From: an uncultured Lachnospiraceae bacterium
Lineage (GTDB): Bacteria; Bacillota; Clostridia; Lachnospirales; Lachnospiraceae
Length of the DNA: 47,691 nucleotides
Direction of reading: 5' to 3'
Assembly (NCBI GenBank): GCA_900546495.1
Contig: URDN01000017.1
Coordinates: 1-47,691 of the forward strand
Below, one piece after another: positions 8,257 to 16,146 of this stretch. The translations under genes and the position numbers were made by a program. A model generated the notes under the pieces. The model worked only from the letters and a program-made list of their open reading frames with translations, made no database searches and was not told where the DNA came from. Positions within the stretch are counted from its first letter, which is position 1. Every line of letters begins with the position of its first letter.

Positions 8257-8688
8257 AAACGGATCAATCCCCGTTTTCATATAAAACAGATTTTTAATAA
8301 TAAAATGTATGATCACGATAACAAGTGAAGCATAGATCCATGCATGCCGATACTTCATCCCAATGGGAATCCGATGATGGCTGATCCGGTCAATACTCTG
8401 GCTGAACATAAACCAGAAATATACTGCCATCGCATAAAAAACCATCGGATAATCTACGGCACATACCAGAAATCTGCCGGAAAGCAGTGCTTTCACAGAT
8501 CTGGTTCCACCACATCCCGGACAAAAATATCCGGTCAGACGATGAAAGACGCATGGGGGCATCTGCCCGGAAATAGAAAAATCAGGAAAAAAAATACGTT
8601 TTCCAGCGATTAACGCTGCTACTGTAAGCAGTACGATCCATCCCAAATGATATAATTGGGTCTCTAACGTTGTTTCCTGTTTCTTCAT
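8251..8688 (-). CDS. DUF2752-family membrane protein
   Basis: This 145-residue protein has about three hydrophobic segments and the DUF2752 signature TGYFCPGCGGTRS around residues 53-65, followed by a short helix and another membrane stretch. The family function is unknown. The paired cysteines could be a metal or redox site, which is speculation. The gene is convergent with the DUF4190-like gene and divergent from the DUF975 gene 55 bases away, so the three form a compact cluster. Confidence 0.88.
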   Translation of the reverse strand: MKKQETTLETQLYHLGWIVLLTVAALIAGKRIFFPDFSISGQMPPCVFHRLTGYFCPGCGGTRSVKALLSGRFLVCAVDYPMVFYAMAVYFWFMFSQSIDRISHHRIPIGMKYRHAWIYASLVIVIIHFIIKNLFYMKTGIDPFL

Positions 8689-8743
8689 ATGTGCTTCCTC
8701 CTTGTTCTCTCACTATTTTAACAGATTGGAGCATGATATCAAT

Positions 8744-9490
8744 ATGAAATCTTTTGCAGATTTAAAAGCAAATGCCAGAGTTGCTTTGCTTGGACGCTAC
8801 AGCACCTTAATCGGTGCCGGTCTGATCAGCTGGCTGATCTCCGCCCTGCTTGAAACACCATTTTCCACAATGCTTCAGGAAGGTGTCTATTATACCCGTT
8901 TCATCCGCATTATCTGGGGATATACAGGTATGATTTTTGTCAGTCTGGTCGGTGCATTATTTACTATCGGAACAATGTACATGCATGTAAAAGCTGCCAA
9001 AAACAACAGACCTGTACTTGCAGATCTTCTGTTTCCATTTAAAAACCGACCGGACAAATTCATTGGCTGTCAGTTTTTGTTGATTCTGATTTCCTTTGCA
9101 TGCACCCTTCCGGGTACAATTGTATCCATCATTGCAGCAGTTTACACAACAAGTGATATTTCCGTGTTACTGATCGTTGGAATGGCTTTATTGGCAATCG
9201 GCTGTATTATCCTGATTGTTCTTATGATTTCGCTTTCACAGTCTCTGTATCTGCTGATCGATCATCCGAATCTGCGTGTGATCGAAGCAATGAACGAAAG
9301 TATGCGGTTGATGAAGGGACGTAAAATGCGCTATTTTCTGCTGGAGCTTTCCTTCATCGGATGGATCCTGTTAGGATGCCTGACACTGGGAATCGGTCTC
9401 TTATGGATTCTTCCATATATGACCCAGACAAATACACAGTTTTATCTGGATCTGACACAGCAGCAGAACGAACAGAACACTTACCTGTAA
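8744..9490 (+). CDS. DUF975-family integral membrane protein
   Basis: The open frame extends from a TTG at 8702, but the ATG at 8744 starts at MKSFADLKANARVALLGRY, the typical beginning of the family, and follows GGAG at 8728-8731 with a long 12-base spacer. The product is about 248 residues with five to six hydrophobic segments and an EAMNESMRLMKGRKMRYF amphipathic stretch near residue 185. The function is unknown. A hairpin (9502-9529, GTTCT...AGAAC arms) directly follows the stop but lacks a T-tract. Confidence 0.85.
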   Translation: MKSFADLKANARVALLGRYSTLIGAGLISWLISALLETPFSTMLQEGVYYTRFIRIIWGYTGMIFVSLVGALFTIGTMYMHVKAAKNNRPVLADLLFPFKNRPDKFIGCQFLLILISFACTLPGTIVSIIAAVYTTSDISVLLIVGMALLAIGCIILIVLMISLSQSLYLLIDHPNLRVIEAMNESMRLMKGRKMRYFLLELSFIGWILLGCLTLGIGLLWILPYMTQTNTQFYLDLTQQQNEQNTYL

Positions 9491-9626
9491 TATTATGCAA
9501 CGTTCTTATCTATTTCGAATAGACAGAACACCATTTTCCAGCTCAAACACATATGAGACTTGGTGCATGATTCTGTTCAACGTAAGCTGAAATATGCTTC
9601 TCAGACCGCGATAAATTATTTTCAAC

Positions 9627-9666
9627 AAAAAACAGGACCAATTCTTTCGAACGGTCCTGTTTTTTA
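9627..9666. terminator. Bidirectional rho-independent terminator
   Basis: The nine-base arms AACAGGACC (9631-9639) and GGTCCTGTT (9653-9661) are flanked by an A-run on the left and a T-run on the right. They can terminate both the DUF975 transcript coming from the left and the lysC transcript coming from the right. Confidence 0.88.
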
Positions 9667-9706
9667 TATCTTCTTTTTATCTTAAACTGCTTAACCTGTT
9701 TTCTGA

Positions 9707-10912
9707 TTAGTCCTCGATAAATTTATCATGTGCTGCGCGCATTGCTTTATCTACATCTTTCTCGTCTACCAGAACGGTTACACGGATCTCAGATGTTCCG
9801 ATCATACGAATATTAACACCTACATTGTAAAGTGCCTCAAACATACCTGCTGCAACACCCGGATGTGTCTGCATACCGGCACCAACGATGGATAATTTTG
9901 CAACAGTCGGATCTGCCTCGATCTTCTGTGCTTTTACACGTGCGGAATTGTCTTCCAGAACTTTTACCGTCTCATCCATCTGATCACGGGATACGGTAAA
10001 GGAAATATCTTTTGTGCCGTCACGACCGATAGACTGTAAGATAATATCTACGTTGATGTTCTTCTTTGCAAGAAGATCAAAAATCTTAAATGCCATTCCC
10101 GGCTCATCTTTAATACCAATAATTGCGATTCTCGCTGCGTTTTTATCTACTGCTACTCCACTAACAAGCATGCCTTCCATTTCTGTTTCCTCCTTAACAA
10201 CTGTTCCTTCTGCTCTGTTTAAACTTGAACGTACGACTAACTGCACACCATATTTTTTTGCAAGCTCAACAGAACGGTTATGAAGAACTTTTGCTCCAAG
10301 TGTTGCCAGTTCAAGCATCTCATCATAAGTAATTTCTTTCATTTTCTTTGCGTTTGGAACCACACGCGGATCTGCTGTGTATACACCCTCTACATCGGTG
10401 TAGATCTCGCAGACATCTGCATGCAGGGCTGCTGCCAGTGCAACAGCGGTAGTATCAGAACCTCCACGTCCCAGAGTTGTGATATCATCGTATTTGTTAA
10501 CGCCCTGGAATCCAGTGATGATAACAATCTTACGCTGCTCCAGCTCATTGAAAATACGCTCGGTATCAATACGTTTGAATTTTGCATTGCTGTATGCAGA
10601 AGTTGTATGCATGATTACCTGAAATGCATTGAGTGATACGGCAGAAACACCAAGTGCCTGCATTGCCATGGACATCAGTGCAACAGAAGTCTGCTCACCG
10701 GTTGCCAGAAGCATATCCATCTCTCTTTTGGAAGCTTTCGGATTGATGTCACGTGCCATCTCGATCAGATGATCCGTTGTCTTACCCATTGCGGACAGAA
10801 CAACGACCACATCATTTCCTGCTTCATAATCTTCGATACATCTTTTTGCTACATTAAAAATTCTTTCTTTATCAGCTACAGAACTGCCGCCGAATTTCTT
10901 TACTATTAGCAT
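9707..10912 (-). CDS. lysC: Aspartate kinase
   Basis: This enzyme phosphorylates L-aspartate, the first step toward lysine, threonine and methionine. The 401-residue monofunctional form starts with IVKKFGGSSVADKERI and has the GRGGSDTTAVALA substrate-binding segment near 150, followed by two C-terminal ACT domains (about 265-400; IKDEPGMAFKIFDLL and VGAGMQTHPGVAAGMFEAL) that normally bind feedback effectors. A GGGAGG site lies five bases before the ATG. The start overlaps the stop of the upstream kinase-like gene by seven bases, so it is the last gene of a hom-type operon and ends at the terminator at 9627-9666. The symbol is by family; paralogues elsewhere in the genome cannot be excluded. 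Confidence 0.94.
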   Translation of the reverse strand: MLIVKKFGGSSVADKERIFNVAKRCIEDYEAGNDVVVVLSAMGKTTDHLIEMARDINPKASKREMDMLLATGEQTSVALMSMAMQALGVSAVSLNAFQVIMHTTSAYSNAKFKRIDTERIFNELEQRKIVIITGFQGVNKYDDITTLGRGGSDTTAVALAAALHADVCEIYTDVEGVYTADPRVVPNAKKMKEITYDEMLELATLGAKVLHNRSVELAKKYGVQLVVRSSLNRAEGTVVKEETEMEGMLVSGVAVDKNAARIAIIGIKDEPGMAFKIFDLLAKKNINVDIILQSIGRDGTKDISFTVSRDQMDETVKVLEDNSARVKAQKIEADPTVAKLSIVGAGMQTHPGVAAGMFEALYNVGVNIRMIGTSEIRVTVLVDEKDVDKAMRAAHDKFIED

Positions 10913-12117
10913 GTCTTCCTCCCAAATAAGTAATCTATGATTTCATGGCCACACGCCACGTAGTTTCCACTCGACTCGCCTTCAGCTTCATTGTATTTCC
11001 AGTCATGCTGCTGAAGATCTGTGCTGTCATATAACAGATATGGCACACTGTCGGATGAATGTGTCCGCATGCAGATTGGCGTCGGGTGATCCGGGAGCAC
11101 CAGCATACGGAAATCCTCGTCCGCTGCTTCCAGTCCTTCCTTCACCGGCTTAATGATTCTTGAATCCAGATACTCAATTGCCTTTACCTTACGCTCAACA
11201 CTGCCCTGATGACCCATCTCATCCGGAGCTTCGACGTGGATATATGCAAAATCATACCCCTCTTTTGTCAATACGTCAATTGCAGCCTGTGCTTTTCCTT
11301 CATAATTTGTATTCAATCCGCCGTTTGCACCCTCTACTTCAACTACTTTCATGGATGCGCCCACTGCAATACCTTTTAACAGATCCACTGCTGAGATCAT
11401 TGCACCTTTCAGATGTGTTTTCTCCGCAAAGGAAGAAAGTGCCGGTTTTGTGCCTGCACCCCAGAACCAGCAGGAGTTTGCCGGATTGAGACCTTTTTTC
11501 TTACGTTCTACATTAATTGGATGATTTACCAGAATGTCATAACTTTTCTTCATCATTTCACGAAGAATCGCGTCCTCCGGAAGATACTGACCAATGGTCT
11601 GACCAAGCACATCATGTGGCTGTGTCAGTTCTACCACATCTCCACGATCCCAGATCAGCAGATGACGATAACTGGTTCCTACATAAAACTTATAAGTTTC
11701 ATTCTCCAGACCTTCCCTGACTGCATCCAGCAGAACTGCTGCATCTGCGGTACTGATTTCACCAGAGCTGTGATCAATAATCGTACGGTCTTCATAATTT
11801 TCTTCCTCTTCGGACAAAGTAACCAGATTACAGCGAAGTGCAATATCTGTATCCTTCATGTCCACGCCGATACTGAGTGCCTCCAACGGAGAACGACCGG
11901 AATAATAGATTCTCGGGTTGTATCCCAGTACGGAAAGGTTTGCCGTATCACTTCCCGGCTTCATTCCATCCGGAATCGTGTGTACCATTCCAATCTCTGA
12001 TACTGCTGCCAGCTGATCCATTGTCGGAGTCTCTGCATAGGCAAGCGGGGTCTGATCGCCAAGCTCTGCGATCGGACGGTCTGCCATTCCATCACCTAAA
12101 ACCACCACGTATTTCAT
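10906..12117 (-). CDS. Archaeal-type phosphoglycerate mutase homologue, proposed homoserine kinase
   Basis: The 403-residue protein belongs to the alkaline phosphatase superfamily and resembles cofactor-independent phosphoglycerate mutases of the ApgM type. It opens with YVVVLGDGMADRPI and has GSDTANLSVLGYNP, FYVGTSYRHLLIW and LPDHPTPICMRTHSSD metal-site segments. Members of this subfamily next to hom and lysC have been proposed to act as the homoserine kinase of threonine synthesis. The neighbours here (hom upstream, lysC downstream, no GHMP-type thrB in view) support that proposal but do not prove it. The frame could start at GTG 12120 or ATG 12117; both are served by the same GAGG site. 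Confidence 0.85.
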   Translation of the reverse strand: MKYVVVLGDGMADRPIAELGDQTPLAYAETPTMDQLAAVSEIGMVHTIPDGMKPGSDTANLSVLGYNPRIYYSGRSPLEALSIGVDMKDTDIALRCNLVTLSEEEENYEDRTIIDHSSGEISTADAAVLLDAVREGLENETYKFYVGTSYRHLLIWDRGDVVELTQPHDVLGQTIGQYLPEDAILREMMKKSYDILVNHPINVERKKKGLNPANSCWFWGAGTKPALSSFAEKTHLKGAMISAVDLLKGIAVGASMKVVEVEGANGGLNTNYEGKAQAAIDVLTKEGYDFAYIHVEAPDEMGHQGSVERKVKAIEYLDSRIIKPVKEGLEAADEDFRMLVLPDHPTPICMRTHSSDSVPYLLYDSTDLQQHDWKYNEAEGESSGNYVACGHEIIDYLFGRKTC

Positions 12118-12200
12118 CACTTTTTACCTCTGTTTATTTTTATTTTTTTCTCTCACAAACAATTTTCACATTTTATTTGCACATGCAAACAGAATGTTTC

Positions 12201-13403
12201 TTATTTTACACGAATGTACTGAAGCACTTCACCAAGTTCTGCCTCTGCTTTATCATATGCAAAGCCATCCATTTCTGCTGTAACAAATGCATTCTCACCT
12301 GTCACACCATCTGCCTGTACATAGGAAACGCTTCCAAATGATTTCTCAATAGCAGCTTTGTCTGCTGTTGTACGGACAAAATATTTATTTTTAAGCTGTC
12401 TGTAATCGGCAAGTTCCAGTTTTTCCTCGCGCCATTCTACCGGAATATTCTCATCCAGATGTTTTGCAATCTCAACAATATCTGCAACAACTGCACTTGC
12501 GGTCGGAAGTTTTCCAGCTCCGCTGCCGTAGAACATTGCATCGCCAAGTACGTTTCCGTGTACAAATACTGCATTGAATACGTCATTTACATTGTACAGC
12601 GGATGTGACGGTTCCAGCATAAATGGTGCCACCAATGCACAGTAGCTGTCGCCAGTCTGATAACTGGATGCAAGCAGTTTGATGCTTCTTCCAAGAGCTT
12701 TTGCATATTTGATGTCGTTTGCTGTAATTTTTGTAATTCCCTCGGTATGAATATCCTGAAAATCAACCTGCTGTCCGCATACCAGAGATGTCAGAATTGC
12801 GATTTTTCTGCAGGCATCATGCCCCTCGATATCAGCAGTCGGATCTGCCTCTGCATATCCTTTCTGCTGTGCATCTTTTAATACATCTTCAAATTCGGAA
12901 CCTTCCTCAGACATTTTTGTCATCATATAGTTTGTAGTTCCGTTTAAGATACCGGATACTTCCTCGATCACATCTGCGGTCAGGCAGGAATTTAACGGAC
13001 GGATGATCGGAATTCCGCCACCTACACTTGCCTCAAACATGCAGTTTACGTTATGCTCTTTTGCAAGGCGGATCAGCTCCGCGCCTTTCTCTGCGATCAG
13101 TGCTTTGTTGGAAGTAGCAAAATGTTTGCCACTCTCAATTGCCTGTTTTGCGAATGTATATGCAGGCTCTACACCCCCCATGGCTTCTACAACCACAGCA
13201 ACTTCCGGATCATTCTGGATGACTGCATAATCATGTACGATCTTGCCCTCCATCGGATCTCCCGGAAACTCACGCAGATCTAAGATATATTTGACGGAGA
13301 TTTCGTCTCCCACACGTTTTGTAATACTGTCTTTATTTACCTTTAAAACTTCTACTACACCGGAACCAATTGTTCCGTAGCCTAATACTGCAATTTGAAT
13401 CAT
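12201..13403 (-). CDS. hom: Homoserine dehydrogenase
   Basis: This enzyme reduces aspartate semialdehyde to homoserine with NAD(P)H. The Rossmann motif GYGTIGSGVV is at the N-terminus, GILNGTTNYMMTKM near 160, and the active-site segment KGYAEADPTADIEGHD near 185. The total of 400 residues is shorter than the usual form of about 430. The C-terminal 75 residues look like a reduced ACT domain that keeps strands but lacks the normal DxPGVLA loop. An independent ACT-domain protein is encoded eight bases upstream. The next gene starts 80 bases downstream. Confidence 0.95.
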   Translation of the reverse strand: MIQIAVLGYGTIGSGVVEVLKVNKDSITKRVGDEISVKYILDLREFPGDPMEGKIVHDYAVIQNDPEVAVVVEAMGGVEPAYTFAKQAIESGKHFATSNKALIAEKGAELIRLAKEHNVNCMFEASVGGGIPIIRPLNSCLTADVIEEVSGILNGTTNYMMTKMSEEGSEFEDVLKDAQQKGYAEADPTADIEGHDACRKIAILTSLVCGQQVDFQDIHTEGITKITANDIKYAKALGRSIKLLASSYQTGDSYCALVAPFMLEPSHPLYNVNDVFNAVFVHGNVLGDAMFYGSGAGKLPTASAVVADIVEIAKHLDENIPVEWREEKLELADYRQLKNKYFVRTTADKAAIEKSFGSVSYVQADGVTGENAFVTAEMDGFAYDKAEAELGEVLQYIRVK

Positions 13404-13410
13404 CGTTTGT

Positions 13411-13854
13411 TCACTCCCTGGCTAATATTTTTAAATAATGAATGCCCTGCTGTTCCTCAATGGTATCTACCATCTGTGAAATATCACCGGTTTCATTCAG
13501 CACATCCACACTGAGTGTCAGTGATGCAATGCCATTGACCGGAATACTCTGATGAATGGTCAGGATATTTGCATGATAATCCGCTACGATACGCAATACC
13601 ACAGACAAAAGTCCCGGCTCATCATCTAACTGAATCACCATGGTGATTGTCTTTCCCTTGGCATTGTCATGAAACGGAAAAATATCATCTTTGTACTTAT
13701 AAAAAGAACTGCGGCTGATGCCGACATTTTCTGCTGCTTCCTGAACAGAAGCTGCTTTTCCTGAATCCAGCAGTCTCTTTGCCTCAACTACCTTCAATAA
13801 AACCTCCGGTACCGCTTTTTTCTTCAGGACAAAATATTTTGTTTTTTCTGCCAT
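13411..13854 (-). CDS. ACT domain protein of the PheB/UPF0735 type
   Basis: The 147-residue product has an N-terminal helix-turn-helix-like segment (SVQEAAENVGISRSSFYKYK, about residues 32-51) and a C-terminal ACT domain (about 72-147; VIQLDDEPGLLSVVLRIVAD). The open frame extends to 13887, but the ATG at 13854 follows a GGAGG site at ideal distance and gives the family length. Position directly before hom suggests amino-acid sensing for this branch, either as a regulator or as a partner for the shortened ACT region of Hom. No experimental function is known to me for this type beyond the ACT assignment. Confidence 0.88.
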   Translation of the reverse strand: MAEKTKYFVLKKKAVPEVLLKVVEAKRLLDSGKAASVQEAAENVGISRSSFYKYKDDIFPFHDNAKGKTITMVIQLDDEPGLLSVVLRIVADYHANILTIHQSIPVNGIASLTLSVDVLNETGDISQMVDTIEEQQGIHYLKILARE

Positions 13855-13906
13855 CTTATTCCTCCTGTGTTCTTCCCAGAGATACATCTGTTCTCACAGT
13901 AAGGAT

Positions 13907-13935
13907 ATAGTATCATAATCACACATTGTATGCAA
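13907..13935 (-). promoter_or_regulatory. Promoter of the ACT-hom-lysC operon
   Basis: The minus strand carries TTGCAT (13935-13930), a 17-base spacer and TACTAT (13912-13907) preceded by TGA, an extended -10. The transcript would start near 13900, about 45 bases before the ACT-protein start. I see no T-box or lysine riboswitch in this short leader. Confidence 0.6.
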
Positions 13936-13960
13936 GACTGACTTTGAAGTTTTTTCACAA

Positions 13961-14004
13961 AATAAAAAAAGGTGTGTCTTCCCTTACCGCAAATACACAC
14001 CTTT
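13961..14004 (-). terminator. Rho-independent terminator of the SPFH/zinc-ribbon/TPM operon
   Basis: The ten-base arms AAAGGTGTGT (13968-13977) and ACACACCTTT (13995-14004) form a stem. On the minus strand the stem is followed by a run of T, which fits termination of the TPM gene transcript just before the next operon's promoter. Confidence 0.9.
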
Positions 14005-14112
14005 CTCTGTATTATTTTACTTCTGATCATATCTCCCATTTCTCATGTTTCCATGAAAAGGAATCAGACAATTTGTATTTGATTGTACATGTCAATAATG
14101 CTAAAAACCGTA

Positions 14113-14967
14113 TTATCGTCCTCCACCGCCAAAGGAACGTCCTCCGGCTCCCTGGTGAATCGTACTGGTTCCGCCGCCTCCTCCACCGTTTTTCGGTGGA
14201 TCTTTCGGAATCTTTCTTCGTGTTATGAACTGGCGTACAAAATGATCCTCACTTCTGCGCAGATCTACGTTTGCATGTTCTCTCGGATTATAATGATACC
14301 GGCCAAATTTTAACCGGTATTTACCAGTAATAATCAGGCAGAAAATCAGGCATGCTGCCACACCAAGTACTGCAGCAATTGCCATCTCTCCATAGGAAAG
14401 GAAACGATGATTGGTAGAACTTGCATAGTAAATGCCCTGATCCCGATCATAGATTGTCATATCTTTTGCGGTGTTGGAAGTATAATAGCTTTCCGTATCT
14501 TCAATCATTGCGATCATTGACTGGGCATAGTCACCATCCAGATCATATTTTGCTGCATCATCCAGCATCTCCTCAATCTGGCTATCACCAAGATACTCAT
14601 AGGCTTCTCCGGCTGTCGCGATATACCACTTCCAGCCTTCCGCGTCTTCGTCCATGTTAAGCAGATACACTACTCCATCATCGCTTTTTGTATATTTATT
14701 AAACTTTTCTTCCGCATAATCACGATTTGAAGTGATAGACGCATCGTCCACCGTTAAAATGATCAGATCCCATCCGGTCTTATCTTCTACTTCATCTGCT
14801 GCTTTCGTGATCTCATCTATCTCATCCTCTGAAAATATCCCCGCATCATCATAAACCTGACGTCCCGATGCATACGCAGGATGCAATATCATCAGACAAA
14901 ATACGGCTCCCAAAACCGCGCCCAGTGCATAACGCCACTTTCTTTTTCTATTCTGATTCTGTTTCAT
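14113..14967 (-). CDS. TPM-domain membrane protein (YdjH-like)
   Basis: The protein has an N-terminal membrane or signal segment (YALGAVLGAVFCLMILHPAYA), then a TPM domain (about 35-170) opening with VYDDAGIFSEDEIDEITKAA, a second membrane helix near 195-220 and a Gly-rich C-terminus (SFGGGGR). I prefer the second ATG (14967) because the GGGG site directly abuts the first one. TPM domains are found in YgcG-type proteins and in photosystem II repair factor TLP18.3. With the zinc-ribbon and SPFH genes upstream the layout matches the B. subtilis ydjG-ydjH-ydjI set. A terminator follows. Confidence 0.85.
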   Translation of the reverse strand: MKQNQNRKRKWRYALGAVLGAVFCLMILHPAYASGRQVYDDAGIFSEDEIDEITKAADEVEDKTGWDLIILTVDDASITSNRDYAEEKFNKYTKSDDGVVYLLNMDEDAEGWKWYIATAGEAYEYLGDSQIEEMLDDAAKYDLDGDYAQSMIAMIEDTESYYTSNTAKDMTIYDRDQGIYYASSTNHRFLSYGEMAIAAVLGVAACLIFCLIITGKYRLKFGRYHYNPREHANVDLRRSEDHFVRQFITRRKIPKDPPKNGGGGGGTSTIHQGAGGRSFGGGGR

Positions 14968-15017
14968 TTTCATCCCCTGTCTTGCTTCTCTGTTGATCTT
15001 CTTCCCGGATTTATATA

Positions 15018-16130
15018 CTACGAAAAGAAAAGATAACCAACAATAAGCATGATCACAAAAACAATTGCTCCGATCAGAATACCGATCGATAACACTTTCT
15101 TACGATCAATCGGAAGTTCACCAAAGGTTTTTCCGTTCTGACCATTCATGGAATAGTAATAAATCTTTCCATTTGGACCTTTGTAAGTTACAGTCCAAAC
15201 CGGAAGCAGTGTATAAGACCAGTGTTCATCCACCATGCGGATATGATCTGACAGAATATGTACACCGGTATATCCCTGAATCGTGTCTTCCAGCATATCC
15301 CGTGTATATCCTTCCACTTCGTTTTGCACCTCATCCTGCAATTCACGATACTCAATATCACGTTTTTCTGCATAGAAACCGGACAGATATCCCATATGAA
15401 ATGGCTCCGCTTTGGAAAAATCATACGGCAACACGCCTTCTGCCAGCACCTGATCCGATTTTTTCAATGCATGCTTGGTGATCTCATTCAGGGAAATTCT
15501 GCCTTCTCGTTCCATACGAAAAATCTTTGTCTCTGTAATCTCCTCATCTCCGGCTACCCAGACACGGATCTTGCTTCCCTCAGCACTCAGCGCACCATCC
15601 ACTTCGGCATCATATACCCAGTAAGGGAAATAGATACCGGTCAGTTTTTCAATCTGATTCTTCTGAAAAAATGCATTCGGCACAAATTTCTTTTTCTGTA
15701 CAAAATCCAGAAAATGCTGTTCTGCCTGTTTCCGATCGATTTCAAACGGAATAATCTGATCCGGATGAAATTCTCCCGTCAGTTGTTCCGAAAGAAGTAC
15801 CGGGTTATGACAGTAATAGCAAAAGGTTGCCGCCGTGGTCTGATCTGTCACGATCTGCGCACCGCAGCTCGGGCAGGTATATACAACAGCAGACGTAGTC
15901 TGATCTGCTCCTTCTGAATCACCAGAGGCAGTTTCCTCAAACGATTCCGAATCGCTTCCGGCTCCTGCTGTCTGTGCAGAGTCCAACGTTTCCTGTGTCT
16001 TAGTATCCTCGGTTCCGATCTCATCCAAAGCGAAATCAGAACCGCAATATTCACATTTATATTTCTGACTTTTCGGGTCAAAAATCAACTCACCGCCACA
16101 ATTTGGGCATTTTATACTGATTGTTGACAT
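15018..16130 (-). CDS. Double zinc-ribbon membrane protein (YdjG-like)
   Basis: The 370-residue protein starts at the ATG at 16130, which follows a GAGG site; the longer frame from 16166 has no such site. The first zinc ribbon (CPNCGGEL...CEYCGSDF) lies at residues 7-30 and the second (CPSCGAQI...CYYCHNPV) near 85-110. An acidic Ser/Thr-rich linker lies between them, a soluble region of about 220 residues follows, and there is one C-terminal transmembrane helix (about 345-368). The layout matches YdjG of B. subtilis, a membrane partner in the PspA-associated system. It lies 16 bases downstream of the SPFH gene. Confidence 0.82.
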   Translation of the reverse strand: MSTISIKCPNCGGELIFDPKSQKYKCEYCGSDFALDEIGTEDTKTQETLDSAQTAGAGSDSESFEETASGDSEGADQTTSAVVYTCPSCGAQIVTDQTTAATFCYYCHNPVLLSEQLTGEFHPDQIIPFEIDRKQAEQHFLDFVQKKKFVPNAFFQKNQIEKLTGIYFPYWVYDAEVDGALSAEGSKIRVWVAGDEEITETKIFRMEREGRISLNEITKHALKKSDQVLAEGVLPYDFSKAEPFHMGYLSGFYAEKRDIEYRELQDEVQNEVEGYTRDMLEDTIQGYTGVHILSDHIRMVDEHWSYTLLPVWTVTYKGPNGKIYYYSMNGQNGKTFGELPIDRKKVLSIGILIGAIVFVIMLIVGYLFFS

Positions 16131-16146
16131 ATGTATCCTCTTACTC

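Noticed and set aside
13855..13960. Lysine or threonine riboswitch or T-box ahead of the hom operon
   Set aside because: The leader is only about 45 bases long and shows no T-box or riboswitch core.
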